Positions 6,389-16,667 are shown, numbered from the stretch's first letter. The stretch: 64,000 bases of DNA from Pseudomonas sp. JQ170C (GCF_035581345.1 NZ_CP141608.1:1878001-1942000); one strand, 5' to 3'. Made by a program: numbers and translations. The notes: generated from the sequence alone by a model not told the origin.

Positions 6389-7321
6389 ATGTACAAGCAA
6401 GGATTTGCAGCGCTGTGCCTGGCACTGCTGATGGGCTGCGCCAGCGTCAACACTGCGCCACAGGGGTCGGTCTACACCTCGATGGAGGCGAACATCCCGC
6501 AGTGGGGCGCGATCGTCGAACTTGGCAGTGGCCGCCAGATCAGTGCGGATGAGCTGCTCGATGCGCTGGCGCCGGCCAGTACGCTGATGGTCGGCGAGGT
6601 GCATGACAACCTGGCCCATCATTTGATCGAGCAATGGCTGGTCACCCGCCTGGCCGAGCGCCGAGCCCAGGGCGCGGTGGTGCTGGAGATGCTCGACAGT
6701 GACCAGCAGCGCCCGGTTGCCGATGTGCAGGCCTGGCTGCGCCAGGGCAATCAGGTGCGGGCGTCGCGCTTGCGCCAGATCATGCACTGGGATGAGCGCT
6801 GGCCCTGGGAGCAGTACGGCTCGCTGGTGGAAGCGTTGATGCCGGCGCCGTTTCCAGTGTTGGCGGGCAATGTGTCGGCCACCGAGCGCAAGCGCTTGAT
6901 GAGTGCGTCGGGGGCTTCAGCCGATGCGCTGTTTCCCACGCCTGCCATCGCGGCGCGTCAACGCGAACATATCGTCAGGATGCACTGCGGCCAGATTGAT
7001 CAAGGGCGCTTGAACGGCATGCTCGCGATCCAGCATGCCCGCGATCTGCGCATGGCCCAGGTGCTCGACAGCGCCGAAGCGCCGCGGCTGTTGTTCGCGG
7101 GCACCCTGCATACGCTGAGGGGGCAGGGGGCTCCCCAGTACCTGGCCAAGGGGCCGCTGGACCCGGGCCTGAAGGTGCTGGTGATGGGGGAGCAAGGCCA
7201 GAACCTGGCGGCTACCGATGCCGATTATCTCTGGCTGCTGCCTGCCCATGACGCCGAGGGTTCGGCGCTGGTTGCAGCCCCTTCCGAATGTGATCAGCCC
7301 GTTTCAACCGTCGGGCATTGA
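6389..7321 (+). CDS. ChaN-family iron-regulated lipoprotein
   Basis: The 310-residue protein begins with a lipoprotein signal sequence and lipobox (LLMGC, Cys near residue 17). The ChaN/DUF399 core follows: TLMVGEVHDNLAHHLIEQWLV, VVLEMLDSDQQ and LFAGTLHTLRGQGAPQYL. ChaN proteins bind heme, and their genes sit with heme uptake systems. Here it lies 24 bases after the receptor and before hmuS, so it is probably part of the same transcript. The histidines in GEVHDN and GTLHT are candidates for heme contact; the exact role in transport is not established. Confidence 0.82.
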   Translation: MYKQGFAALCLALLMGCASVNTAPQGSVYTSMEANIPQWGAIVELGSGRQISADELLDALAPASTLMVGEVHDNLAHHLIEQWLVTRLAERRAQGAVVLEMLDSDQQRPVADVQAWLRQGNQVRASRLRQIMHWDERWPWEQYGSLVEALMPAPFPVLAGNVSATERKRLMSASGASADALFPTPAIAARQREHIVRMHCGQIDQGRLNGMLAIQHARDLRMAQVLDSAEAPRLLFAGTLHTLRGQGAPQYLAKGPLDPGLKVLVMGEQGQNLAATDADYLWLLPAHDAEGSALVAAPSECDQPVSTVGH

Positions 7322-7346
7322 GCCCGCCTCTACAAGGAATTTACCG

Positions 7347-8291
7347 ATGACTGTACTGACCGCAGCCGAACGCGGCCTGTGCCTGGATGCCGATTGCCTG
7401 CACCTTGATGTCCCTGCCGTAGAAGTGGCCGCCCAGTTGCATACGCTGGGGCCGGTGCTTACCCGAACGCCCGCCAGTCATGCGTGGATCGAGCAGTTGG
7501 GGGGCTATCCGCGCTCCGACGATATCAGTGAGGCGGGTCTGGTGATTGGCGACGATGGCCTGGACCTGCGCCTGAATCTGCGCGCCTGGTACTGGATGGG
7601 AATGTCCCATGATGCCGGTGCCGGCACCTATGCCCTGAAGGTGTTCGATCGTCACGGCAGGCTGTTGCTGTGCCTGATGTCGGTGCCTGAGTCTGCGCTG
7701 GCGGATTGGGCGCAACTGTACAGCCGCTGTGTGGAGCGTCGGCCTGATTTTGCCGCCAAAGAACCTTTCGCCAGGCGTGAACTGCTCGCGCCGGGCCTGG
7801 TGGAGGAGTGGGCGGCCATGAGCAATGTTCATGAGCACTTTGCCTTGCTCAAGCGCCATGGCCTGACGCGCTACGAAGGCAACGAACGGGTGGCGCCGCA
7901 CTTCGCCCGGCGCCTGGCCGAGCGGAGCCCGGTTGCGCTGTTTCGTCAGTTGGCTGGCAGCGGGCTGGAGCTGATGTTGTTTGTCTACAGCGCGGGCAGT
8001 GTGCAGATTTTTACCGGGCAGTTGTCGGGCCTGCAGGCCTATGAGCACCGTCTGGTGTTCGAGATGCCCGCCACGGCGCTTGCCGCTGCAACCTGCTTCA
8101 GCATTGAAGATGCTGTCGAGGCGCAGACCTGGCGCGTACATAAACCCAATGAACTCGGCGGGGTCACCAGCCTTGAGTTGTTCGATGCCGAGCAGCGTTT
8201 GATCGTTCAGGTGTTTGCTCGCCGCCCGGCCGGTGAGCCGGAGCAGGCGGCCTGGCGCCAGTGGCTGGATGCGCTGGAGGCGGTGCAATGA
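7347..8291 (+). CDS. hmuS: HmuS/PhuS-type cytoplasmic heme-handling protein
   Basis: The 314-residue protein is placed by its position between the receptor/ChaN genes and the heme ABC transporter, and by a two-half layout. Each half carries similar segments: RLNLRAWYWMGMSHDAG with YALKVFDRHGRLLL, then QTWRVHKPNELGGVTSLELFDAEQRLI. HemS/PhuS proteins carry heme to heme oxygenase or degrade it. The start is ATG 7347 with AAGGAAT upstream; an in-frame extension to 7218 would overlap chaN. At 314 residues it is somewhat shorter than the usual about 350. The stop overlaps hmuT. Confidence 0.75.
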   Translation: MTVLTAAERGLCLDADCLHLDVPAVEVAAQLHTLGPVLTRTPASHAWIEQLGGYPRSDDISEAGLVIGDDGLDLRLNLRAWYWMGMSHDAGAGTYALKVFDRHGRLLLCLMSVPESALADWAQLYSRCVERRPDFAAKEPFARRELLAPGLVEEWAAMSNVHEHFALLKRHGLTRYEGNERVAPHFARRLAERSPVALFRQLAGSGLELMLFVYSAGSVQIFTGQLSGLQAYEHRLVFEMPATALAAATCFSIEDAVEAQTWRVHKPNELGGVTSLELFDAEQRLIVQVFARRPAGEPEQAAWRQWLDALEAVQ

Positions 8292-9124
8292 AGGGGCTGT
8301 GTCTGGGTGTGTGTCTGCTGATTGGCAGTACCGGGGCGTTTGCAGGTGGCCAGGCGGCGGACACCTTGGTCATTGGCAATGACCTCGCCGAAATTGTCGA
8401 GCGCCTGGATGCCGGTGCGCAGTTGGTCGGGCGCGACGACTCCAGCCGTTATCCGCCAGCAATCGCCAGCCTGCCTTCGGTGGGCTACCTGCGTCAGCTG
8501 TCGGCCGAAGGCATTCTCTCGCTCAAGCCACAGCGGGTGTTGATCAGCGATGCGGCGCGGCCGGTGATCGTGTTGCGTCAATTGCAGGCGCTGGACCTTG
8601 AAGTGATCAGTGTCGCTCGCGGCAAAGGTATCGGCGACATACCCGGCAAAATCGAAGAGGTTGCCCGGGTGATGAACCGCCAGGCGCAGGGGCAGTCGTT
8701 GGTCGAGGAGCAGCAGCGTCTGGCGGTCGAGCTTGCCCGGACACCGGCGCTCAAAGGGCCGAAGGCGCTGTTCATTTTCAATCGGGCAGGCATGACCCCT
8801 TTGATCATGGGGCGGGGTACCGAAGCCCATGTCGCCCTGGAGCAGGCGGGGATCGAAAACAGTGCGCCGTTCAACGCCTACAAGCAGGTGGCGGCGGAGG
8901 CCATGGTTGCGCTGGCGCCTGACTTTGTCATTGTCAGCAAGGCGGGGCTGGAGGCGCTGGGTGGCGAAGAAAACCTCTGGAAGCTCGGCGGCCTGGCCCA
9001 TACGCCGGCCGGACAGCAGCGCCGACTGGTCCAGGTGGATGACCAGGCGTTGCTCAACCTGGGGCCGCGCACGGTACAGGCCATGTTGCAGTTGCGCCGC
9101 GATGCCGGAGCCTTGTTCCCATGA
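8288..9124 (+). CDS. hmuT: Heme ABC transporter periplasmic binding protein
   Basis: The 278-residue protein starts with a signal peptide (cleavage expected after GAFA near residue 19). A class III periplasmic binding-protein fold follows: TLVIGNDLAEIVERLDAGAQLVGRDDSSRYP, LPSVGYLRQLSAEGILSLKPQRVLIS and ALAPDFVIVSKAGLEALGG. These match HmuT/PhuT proteins, which hand heme to HmuUV. Its ATG overlaps the hmuS stop and its TGA overlaps the hmuU start, so the transporter is translationally coupled. Confidence 0.9.
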   Translation: MKGLCLGVCLLIGSTGAFAGGQAADTLVIGNDLAEIVERLDAGAQLVGRDDSSRYPPAIASLPSVGYLRQLSAEGILSLKPQRVLISDAARPVIVLRQLQALDLEVISVARGKGIGDIPGKIEEVARVMNRQAQGQSLVEEQQRLAVELARTPALKGPKALFIFNRAGMTPLIMGRGTEAHVALEQAGIENSAPFNAYKQVAAEAMVALAPDFVIVSKAGLEALGGEENLWKLGGLAHTPAGQQRRLVQVDDQALLNLGPRTVQAMLQLRRDAGALFP

Positions 9125-10131
9125 TCCAGGTGCGAGGTGCTTCGGCGCAGACCCTGCTGTTGATGCTGGTGGGGCTGTGCCTGTTGTTGATGGTGTGTTC
9201 GTTGGTGGGCAGCATCGGCTTGTCGCCGGCGATCTTTGTGGGTGTTTTGCCTGCGCCGCTGGAGTGGCAGGTCTGGTGCGAAGTGCGCCTTCCGCGCCTG
9301 CTGCTGGCCGTGCTGGTGGGCTCCACCCTGGCGGCGGGCGGTACGGCCATGCAGGGCCTGTTCCGTAACCCGCTGGCAGATCCGACCTTGCTAGGCCAGG
9401 CCAGTGGTGCCGGGCTTGCGGTGTCGATCTGGGTGGTGCTGGTCAACGGCCGGCTGCCGGGCTTTGAGCTGTACGGGCAGTTTTTTGCAGGCTTTGTCGG
9501 CGCCTTGCTGGTGACCCTGGTGATATTCCGCATCGGACGGGGTAACCGGGGGCGTGAGTCCACCATCACCTTGCTGTTGGCGGGGCTGGTCATCAACACC
9601 CTGACGGGCGCCGTGGGCGGCATTCTTGCCTATGTCGCCAGCGAAGAGCAGCTACGCCAGTTGAGCCTGTGGGGCATGGGCAGTCTCAGTAGTGCCCAGT
9701 GGTCGACCTTGAGCGTGGCCTGCCTGGTGTTGCCGCCGGCGCTGTGGGTACTGGCGCGCTGCGCGGCGGATCTGGACCTGTTCCAGTTGGGCGAGGTGTC
9801 GGCCCATGCTGCCGGCCTGAACGGCGATCGCCTGAAAAACCGTGTGGTCCTGGCGTCCTCGCTCGGGGTTGGGTTGTGCGTGGCGTTGACCGGGATCATC
9901 GGTTTTATCGGCCTGTTGGTACCGCACTGCCTGCGCCTGTACTTCGGGCCTGGGCATCGGTTGCTGATACCGGCCTCAATGTTGTGTGGCGCCATCTTGC
10001 TGTTGCTGGCCGACACCCTGGCCAGAAGCCTGACCAGCCCTGCAGAGATTCCGGTGGGCCTGGTCACCAGTGTCATCGGCGGGCCCTACTTTTTATGGCT
10101 GCTGCTTGGGCGCAAGGTGCGGGAGTTCTGA
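9121..10131 (+). CDS. hmuU: Heme ABC transporter permease (FecCD family)
   Basis: The 336-residue inner-membrane protein has about ten hydrophobic segments and FecCD hallmarks: RLPRLLLAVLVGSTLAAGGTAMQGLFRNPLADPTLLGQASGAGLAV, then LSLWGMGSLSSAQWS. The cytoplasmic-loop/terminal motifs GIIGFIGLLVPHCLRL and PAEIPVGLVTSVIGGPYFLWLL are also present. It forms the channel for heme import with HmuT and HmuV. Start overlaps hmuT by four bases; hmuV follows one base after the stop. Confidence 0.93.
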   Translation: MIQVRGASAQTLLLMLVGLCLLLMVCSLVGSIGLSPAIFVGVLPAPLEWQVWCEVRLPRLLLAVLVGSTLAAGGTAMQGLFRNPLADPTLLGQASGAGLAVSIWVVLVNGRLPGFELYGQFFAGFVGALLVTLVIFRIGRGNRGRESTITLLLAGLVINTLTGAVGGILAYVASEEQLRQLSLWGMGSLSSAQWSTLSVACLVLPPALWVLARCAADLDLFQLGEVSAHAAGLNGDRLKNRVVLASSLGVGLCVALTGIIGFIGLLVPHCLRLYFGPGHRLLIPASMLCGAILLLLADTLARSLTSPAEIPVGLVTSVIGGPYFLWLLLGRKVREF

Positions 10132-10132
10132 A

Positions 10133-10900
10133 ATGCTTGAACTGAACAATGTCAGCCTGGCCCGGCCGTTTGCGCTGGCACCTTTGAACGCCTCTATAAA
10201 GGAAGGGCAACTGCTTGGCCTGATTGGGCCCAACGGTGCCGGCAAAAGCACCTTGCTTTCGCTGATCTCGGGCTACACCCGGCCAGACAGTGGCGAGATT
10301 CGCATGCTTGGCCGGCCGTTGGCCGATTACAGCGCCCAGCAACTGGCAAGCCGACGCGCCCTGGTCACCCAGCAAATGGACAGCGTGTTTGACTGGCAGG
10401 TGGGGGAGTTCATCCAGCTGGGGCAGCAGCACATTGGCGAACCGTGCCCGGGGATAATCGATGCCCTGGACCTCCGTCATCTATTGTTGCGCGGGGTGTT
10501 GTCGCTGTCGGGCGGCGAGTTGCAGCGGGTGACCATCGCCCGTGCCATGAACCAGTTGGCGGTGAGTCCGGTTGCCAATGGGCGGGGTGATCACCAGGGG
10601 CGATTGCTGTTGCTTGATGAGCCCACCAGCGCCCTGGATATCGGTCAGCAGCAGAACCTGATGCGGGTGCTGCGCTCGCTGGCGCGGTCGCCGGGCATTG
10701 CGGTGGTGTGCGTGCTGCATGACCTGAACCTGGCGGCGCGCTACTGCGACCGGTTATGGCTGCTGGAGCAGGGCAGGCTGTGTGCCGAGGGTACGCCGGC
10801 GCAGGTGCTTAGCGAGCAGCGTATCGGTGAGGTGTTCGGGGCGCAGGTCAGGGTTGAAGTGGCGCAGCCACAGGGGGTGCGGATCGAGTTGCTGGTCTGA
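10133..10900 (+). CDS. hmuV: Heme ABC transporter ATP-binding protein
   Basis: The 255-residue ATPase has Walker A GPNGAGKST (about residues 33-41), the Q-loop, signature LSGGELQRV, Walker B LLLLDEPTSALD and the H-loop VCVLHDLNLAARYC. A short extra stretch between signature and Walker B (NQLAVSPVANGRGDHQ) is typical of HmuV-like proteins. It powers heme import through HmuU. ATG 10133 follows the hmuU stop directly. The gene ends 13 bases from the convergent fecR-like gene, with no clear terminator between them. Confidence 0.93.
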   Translation: MLELNNVSLARPFALAPLNASIKEGQLLGLIGPNGAGKSTLLSLISGYTRPDSGEIRMLGRPLADYSAQQLASRRALVTQQMDSVFDWQVGEFIQLGQQHIGEPCPGIIDALDLRHLLLRGVLSLSGGELQRVTIARAMNQLAVSPVANGRGDHQGRLLLLDEPTSALDIGQQQNLMRVLRSLARSPGIAVVCVLHDLNLAARYCDRLWLLEQGRLCAEGTPAQVLSEQRIGEVFGAQVRVEVAQPQGVRIELLV

Positions 10901-10913
10901 GTGTCGCTGCGGT

Positions 10914-11867
10914 TCAGCGGGCGCTCAGGGTGACCCAGTAGTTCGAGCGGCGTTGCACCTGGATCGGCAGGGCATGGCGTAGGGCTTCGAGCACGGCGTC
11001 GCTGTCGGACAAGGGGTAGACCCCTGAGATACGCAAGCTGGCTACCTCGTCGGTGCAGCGCAACACGCCGGGGCGATACCGCGCCAGTTGCTGGATAAAG
11101 GCATCCAGGCGCAGGTCTTCGGCCACCAGCAGGCCTTTGCTCCAGGCCGGTTCGCTTGCGGCGCGGGCGGGGGCGCTGGCCTGCCGGGAATCCAGGCGGC
11201 TGCGTTCCCCGGGGTTCAACCGTAGCGTGGATAAAGGGGCCTGCTGCGGCTGGAGCTCGACGCTGCCTTCAAACAGCGATACCTGGATGCTGTCCTCGAG
11301 CTGTTCGACCAGAAAGCGCGTCCCCAGCGCCCGGATGCTGCCTTGGGGAGTTACGACGCTCAAGGGAGCATCTGAATAGCTGGGGAGGTGGCCGCTACGG
11401 ATCAACAACCGGCCACGGTTGAGTATCAGGCGCCGCTGCTGGTGGGTCAGTTGCACCACCACCTCGGTCTCGGCATCCAGCGTCAACTGGCTACCGTCTA
11501 CCAGGTGCAGGGTGCGAGGTGCGTGGGCGCCGTTGCTGTAGACCAGGCCTGAGGGCATCTGGCTACGGTAGAGCAATTGCCCGGCACAGCCGAACAGGCC
11601 CAGTAGCGCCAGGGCCTTGATCGCGCTGCGACGGCTGCTGCCCTGGCCTTTGGACAGGCTTCGATAGCCGGCCTGGGGGTCCAGCCCGGTCAGGCGGCGA
11701 CGAAAGGCCTGAATATGCTGCCAGGCGCGCTCGTGTTCGGGGTCGGCCGTGCGCCAGCGGCTGAGCGCTTGCTCCTGCTCGGGGGTGAGCGGGCCGTCCA
11801 TGGTCTCGGTCAGCCACTGGGCCGCTTCGCGGGTGGTGTGGGCACTGAAAGGCACGGGGGAAGTCAT
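10914..11867 (-). CDS. FecR-family anti-sigma factor (HasS-like)
   Basis: The 317-residue protein has an N-terminal cytoplasmic DUF4880-like domain with the W-containing motifs AAQWLTETMDGPLTPEQEQALSRWRTADPEHERAWQHI. One membrane segment follows (about residues 80-98, SAIKALALLGLFGCAGQLLY). The periplasmic FecR domain comes next (RTLHLVDGSQLTLDAETEV, RRLILNRGRLLIRSGH, GSIRALGTRFLVE). It ends in an STN-like tail that would contact the receptor's signalling domain. Its start overlaps the sigma-factor stop by four bases. The obvious partner receptor is the gene at 3953, the only STN receptor in the window. Confidence 0.92.
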   Translation of the reverse strand: MTSPVPFSAHTTREAAQWLTETMDGPLTPEQEQALSRWRTADPEHERAWQHIQAFRRRLTGLDPQAGYRSLSKGQGSSRRSAIKALALLGLFGCAGQLLYRSQMPSGLVYSNGAHAPRTLHLVDGSQLTLDAETEVVVQLTHQQRRLILNRGRLLIRSGHLPSYSDAPLSVVTPQGSIRALGTRFLVEQLEDSIQVSLFEGSVELQPQQAPLSTLRLNPGERSRLDSRQASAPARAASEPAWSKGLLVAEDLRLDAFIQQLARYRPGVLRCTDEVASLRISGVYPLSDSDAVLEALRHALPIQVQRRSNYWVTLSAR

Positions 11868-12379
11868 GACAGCTGGGCAAAAAAGCAGTGTTGGTTGGCG
11901 CGCACCAGGTACAGCTTTACTGAGCGGGTGCTGACCTGCAGGCGCTGGGCAATCTCGGCGATTTTCAGCCCCTGCAGGTGAGACAGCAGGAATGCCTCGC
12001 GGACCTTGAACGGCAGGGCGTCGAGCATGCGGTCGAGCAGGGTCAGGGCTTCAAGGGCCAGGACGCGGACCTCGGGGGAGGGCTCGACGGCCTCGGGCAA
12101 GCAGGCCAGCGCCTCGAGATAGGCCTGTTCGACCAGGCGCCGCCGATAGACGTTGGCCATCAAGCGTCGCGCAACCGTCGACAGGAACGAGCGCGGCTCG
12201 CGGATCTGGAACAGGTCCTTGGCGCTCAGGATGCTCAGGAACGTGTCTTGGGCAATGTCCGCGGCATGCTCCGGGCAACCGATGCGTTGACGCAGCCAGC
12301 GGTGCAGCCAGTGATGGTGGTCCTGGTAGAGCGTTTGCAGGCAGGCGTTGGACGAAGCGGGAGTAGGGTGGGGTTCCAT
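11864..12379 (-). CDS. FecI-type ECF sigma factor (HasI-like)
   Basis: The 171-residue protein has region 2 (LYQDHHHWLHRWLRQRIGCPEHAADIAQDTFLSIL, PRSFLSTVARRLMANVYRR) and region 4 (LDALPFKVREAFLLSHLQGLKIAEIAQRLQVSTRSVKLYLVRA). This is the layout of iron-starvation ECF sigma factors. It would direct transcription of the receptor operon at 3953 once the receptor and the FecR-like partner signal that heme is bound. A strong Fur box lies about 40 bases upstream of its start, so iron limitation should induce it. No clear Shine-Dalgarno site is seen. Confidence 0.92.
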   Translation of the reverse strand: MEPHPTPASSNACLQTLYQDHHHWLHRWLRQRIGCPEHAADIAQDTFLSILSAKDLFQIREPRSFLSTVARRLMANVYRRRLVEQAYLEALACLPEAVEPSPEVRVLALEALTLLDRMLDALPFKVREAFLLSHLQGLKIAEIAQRLQVSTRSVKLYLVRANQHCFFAQLS

Positions 12380-12419
12380 CGTAATGCTATGCCGGTATGG
12401 AGCAAAAATGATGGCGCAG

Positions 12420-12438
12420 TATAACGATTATCATTATC
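12420..12438 (-). promoter_or_regulatory. Fur box upstream of the ECF sigma gene
   Basis: The 19 bases TATAACGATTATCATTATC match 16 of 19 positions of the classic Fur consensus by eye. The site is 41 bases upstream of the sigma-factor start codon, where a repressor would cover the promoter. Confidence 0.85.
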
Positions 12439-12573
12439 AAGTGATATTGAATTGTGTTTGTCCTGCTGCCAGGGTGAACCGGCTCGTGCGTACTGGTGAC
12501 AAAGGGCCAAAAGCTGATAGATTTCAGCCGGTTGAGGCCGTGTACAACGGCAATGTGGTTGGAGGACACCCCC

Positions 12574-12876
12574 ATGATTTCAAAAGAACGCCAGACCAGC
12601 GCGTTGCAGCGTTTTGCCGAGGCAAATCCGCAATTGCTCGAAGAGATTTCCGGGCTCAGTGCGCATGAGCAGCAACAGCAGATCGAGTGGGCGTTCGAGG
12701 ATGCCGCCCAGGAGCAGGGGCTTGAGCCTTGGGAGCTGACCTTGCAGCTGATCGCAGGCTCTGCAGATGAGCTCAAGGCCATGCGTCTTGAGGTGCATCG
12801 GGAGGTGGCCCAGGCCCTGGGAATGGGTTGGGAAGAGTATTGCAGTATCAACGAGATCGACGAGTCGGCGCCCTGA
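12574..12876 (+). CDS. Small conserved acidic protein (DUF6388-like, tentative)
   Basis: ATG 12574 has a GGAGG site 8 bases upstream; an in-frame ATG at 12496 lacks one, so I use the shorter 100-residue form. The protein is acidic and predicted helical (RFAEANPQLLEEISGLSAHEQQQQIEWAFEDAA, LKAMRLEVHREVAQALGMGWEEYCSINEI). It resembles a short Pseudomonas family of unknown role; the DUF number is from memory and not verified. It stands alone between the heme island and tig. Confidence 0.75.
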   Translation: MISKERQTSALQRFAEANPQLLEEISGLSAHEQQQQIEWAFEDAAQEQGLEPWELTLQLIAGSADELKAMRLEVHREVAQALGMGWEEYCSINEIDESAP

Positions 12877-13142
12877 GCGCCGAATCTGTAGTGTTTTGAC
12901 ACCTATTCATGGCTGTCTGAGACCTGGCATTTTCCGTAAGTTCCGGTAGCGGCCAGGCCTTGGATAGCGGGTCTTGAGGGCCTTCGTGCAAGGTTTTTGC
13001 CGAGGGCTGTATATGAAATGGACCGGCGTGCTTTCCCGTCGTCTTGAACGGGGTGACTTCTGGTCTTTGAGCCACTAGAATGCTTGCCCTTGATTCTGGA
13101 GTCGGGTATCGCCGGCTAACGTCTGTGCAACGAGGAATATCC

Positions 13143-14453
13143 ATGCAAGTTTCTGTTGAAAATACTTCTGCTCTCGAGCGTCGCATGACCATCGCCGTTC
13201 CGGCCGAGCGCGTCGAGACCGAAGTCAACAAGCGTCTGCAACAGACTGCCCGTCGCGCCAAGGTTCCGGGCTTCCGTCCTGGCAAAGTGCCGATGAGCGT
13301 GATCCGTCAGCGCTACGAAGACGCCGCTCGCCAGGAAGCCTTCGGTGACCTGGTTCAGGCTTCCTTCTACGAAGCTGTGGTTGAGCAGAAGCTGAACCCG
13401 GCTGGCGCCCCTGCCGTCGAGCCTAAGTCGTTCGAGAAGGGCAAGGACCTGGAATACGTCGCCATCTTCGAAGTATTCCCTGAGTTCACCGTTGCCGGTT
13501 TCGACTCGATCGCCGTCGAGCGCCTGAGCGCCGAAGTGGCTGATGCCGACCTGGACAACATGCTGGAAGTCCTGCGCAAGCAGAACGTCCGTTTTGAAGC
13601 CGCCGACCGTGCTGCCCAGAACGAAGACCAGCTGAACATCGACTTCGTCGGCAAGGTCGACGGTGAAGTGTTCGCCGGTGGTTCGGCCAAGGGTACCCAG
13701 CTGGTACTGGGTTCGGGCCGCATGATCCCAGGCTTCGAAGAAGGTCTGGTAGGCGCCAAGGCCGGTGAAGAACGCGTTCTGAACCTGACCTTCCCTGAGG
13801 ACTACCAGAACCTGGACCTGGCTGGCAAAGCCGCCGAGTTCACCGTTACCGTCAACAGCGTTTCCGAGCCTAAGCTGCCTGAGCTGACCGAAGAATTCTT
13901 CGCCCAGTTCGGCATCAAGGAAGCGACCCTGGAAGGTTTCCGCACCGAAGTTCGCAAGAACATGGAGCGTGAACTGCGTCAGGCCATCAAGACCAAGGTC
14001 AAGAACCAGGTAATGGACGGCCTGCTGGCTGCCAACCCGATCGAAGTGCCTAAGGCCCTGCTGGAAAATGAAGTCAACCGCCTGCGCGTTCAAGCTGTTC
14101 AGCAGTTTGGTGGCAACATCAAGCCTGAGCAACTGCCGGCCGAACTGTTCGAAGAACAAGCCAAGCGCCGCGTCGTACTGGGCCTGATCGTTGCAGAAGT
14201 GGTCAAGCAGAACGAACTGAAGCCAGACGAAGACCGCGTTCGCGAAATGATCCAGGAAATGGCTTCGGCCTACCAGGAGCCTGAGCAGGTCGTAGCTTGG
14301 TACTACAAGAACGACCAGCAACTGAACGAAGTCCGTTCGGTTGTGCTGGAAGAACAAGTTGTGGATACTGTTCTGCAGAAAGCGACTGTGACCGACAAAT
14401 CGGTCTCGTACGAAGAAGCTATCAAGCCAGTGCAGGCTCCTGCCGCTGACTGA
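13143..14453 (+). CDS. tig: Trigger factor, ribosome-associated chaperone
   Basis: The 436-residue protein binds nascent chains at the ribosome exit. It has the ribosome-docking signature GFRPGKVP at about residues 43-50. A central FKBP-type prolyl isomerase domain follows (about 155-235: [37 protein letters not shown]), and then the long helical C-terminal cradle. ATG 13143 has a GAGGA site and matches the conserved MQVSVENTS start; an in-frame extension to 13080 lies in the leader. Tig is followed by clpP, clpX and lon as in other Pseudomonas. Confidence 0.98.
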   Translation: MQVSVENTSALERRMTIAVPAERVETEVNKRLQQTARRAKVPGFRPGKVPMSVIRQRYEDAARQEAFGDLVQASFYEAVVEQKLNPAGAPAVEPKSFEKGKDLEYVAIFEVFPEFTVAGFDSIAVERLSAEVADADLDNMLEVLRKQNVRFEAADRAAQNEDQLNIDFVGKVDGEVFAGGSAKGTQLVLGSGRMIPGFEEGLVGAKAGEERVLNLTFPEDYQNLDLAGKAAEFTVTVNSVSEPKLPELTEEFFAQFGIKEATLEGFRTEVRKNMERELRQAIKTKVKNQVMDGLLAANPIEVPKALLENEVNRLRVQAVQQFGGNIKPEQLPAELFEEQAKRRVVLGLIVAEVVKQNELKPDEDRVREMIQEMASAYQEPEQVVAWYYKNDQQLNEVRSVVLEEQVVDTVLQKATVTDKSVSYEEAIKPVQAPAAD

Positions 14454-14477
14454 TTTCCTTCTCTCGTAGGAAAACAC

Positions 14478-14505
14478 CACAAGCCAGCCTTCGAGCTGGC
14501 TTGTG
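14478..14505 (+). terminator. Strong hairpin between tig and clpP
   Basis: An 11-bp perfect stem (cacaagccagc/gctggcttgtg) with a 6-nt loop, without a T-run. It may act as a factor-dependent terminator or as a 3'-end stabiliser of the tig message. Confidence 0.5.
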
Positions 14506-14544
14506 CGTATTCAAGACATGACTATTTGGGAGTGAGTGCAGGAC

Positions 14545-15186
14545 ATGTCCCGCAATTCTTATTATCAGCAGAGCTCTGACATCCAGGCCGCAGGCGGCCT
14601 GGTCCCGATGGTTATCGAGCAATCCGCTCGTGGCGAACGCGCCTATGACATCTACTCGCGCCTCTTGAAGGAGCGGGTGATCTTTCTGGTCGGCCCGGTA
14701 GAGGACTACATGGCCAACCTGATTGCAGCGCAACTGCTGTTCCTTGAAGCGGAAAACCCGGACAAGGATATCCATCTCTACATCAACTCGCCGGGCGGTT
14801 CGGTGACTGCGGGCATGTCGATCTACGACACCATGCAGTTCATCAAGCCTGACGTCTCCACCACCTGTATCGGTCAGGCGTGCTCCATGGGCGCCTTCCT
14901 GCTCGCCGCCGGTGCCAAGGGCAAGCGTCATTGCCTGCCTAACTCGCGGGTGATGATTCACCAGCCGCTGGGTGGTTTCCAGGGTCAGGCGACGGATATC
15001 GAGATCCACGCCAAGGAAATCCTCTCCATCAAATCGCGCTTGAACGAGTTGCTGGCCTACCACACAGGTCAGGAGTTGGAAACCATCAAGCGTGACACCG
15101 AACGCGATAACTTCATGAGCGCGCAGCGTGCCGCCGAGTACGGTCTGATCGACTCGGTACACGACAAGCGGCAAATGGCTGTCTGA
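14545..15186 (+). CDS. clpP: ATP-dependent Clp protease proteolytic subunit
   Basis: The 213-residue serine protease forms the Clp barrel. The catalytic Ser114 is in [11 protein letters not shown] and His139 in [10 protein letters not shown], with the Asp expected in the following helix region ([12 protein letters not shown]). The N-terminus [26 protein letters not shown] matches Pseudomonas ClpP, so I start at ATG 14545 rather than the in-frame GTG at 14536. It partners with ClpX, encoded next. Confidence 0.98.
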   Translation: MSRNSYYQQSSDIQAAGGLVPMVIEQSARGERAYDIYSRLLKERVIFLVGPVEDYMANLIAAQLLFLEAENPDKDIHLYINSPGGSVTAGMSIYDTMQFIKPDVSTTCIGQACSMGAFLLAAGAKGKRHCLPNSRVMIHQPLGGFQGQATDIEIHAKEILSIKSRLNELLAYHTGQELETIKRDTERDNFMSAQRAAEYGLIDSVHDKRQMAV

Positions 15187-15230
15187 CAAGGCGCCAAAGC
15201 AGGTGGTTGGGCCTTCCCGCCACCTGCGGA

Positions 15231-15259
15231 CTTGAAAAAGCCCGCAATTGCCTTCATCT
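15231..15259 (+). promoter_or_regulatory. Candidate heat-shock (sigma-32) promoter for clpX
   Basis: A perfect -35 element CTTGAAA (15231-15237) is followed after 13 bases by CCTTCATCT, which only partly fits the CCCCATNT -10 consensus. It lies in the clpP-clpX gap, so clpX may be transcribed both with clpP and on its own. Confidence 0.35.
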
Positions 15260-15292
15260 TGTGTTGCAAGCCTACCGGATTGGATCGATCGA

Positions 15293-16576
<1,284 letters not shown>

Positions 16577-16597
16577 GTCGCCAAACGGCTCGAAACT

Positions 16598-16626
16598 GCA
16601 AGGGGCCTTCGGGCCCCTTTGCTTTT
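16598..16626 (+). terminator. Intrinsic terminator after clpX
   Basis: GC-rich hairpin (gcaaggggcc/ggccccttt-gc) with a TTCG loop, followed by TTTT at 16623-16626. It separates clpX from the heat-shock-like promoter of lon. Confidence 0.8.
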
Positions 16627-16638
16627 CCTGTCGTGGAG

Positions 16639-16667
16639 CTTGTTTTTTTGCGGGCCTGCCCCCACAT
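16639..16667 (+). promoter_or_regulatory. Candidate heat-shock (sigma-32) promoter of lon
   Basis: CTTGTTT (16639-16645) and CCCCCACAT (16659-16667) resemble the sigma-32 elements CTTGAAA and CCCCATNT with suitable spacing. The site lies 60 bases before the lon start. Lon is heat-inducible in many bacteria, which supports the call. Confidence 0.5.

Noticed and set aside
4280..6787. Minus-strand ORF of 835 codons opposite the heme receptor
   Set aside because: It is the reverse shadow of a GC-rich gene; the plus strand has clear receptor motifs, and the minus product is repetitive in V, H, R and A with no domain pattern.
12496..12573. Longer start for the DUF gene at 12574
   Set aside because: No ribosome-binding site near ATG 12496, while GGAGG is placed well for ATG 12574.
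13116..14480. Minus-strand ORF of 454 codons opposite tig
   Set aside because: Trigger factor motifs are on the plus strand; the antisense frame has no plausible family.
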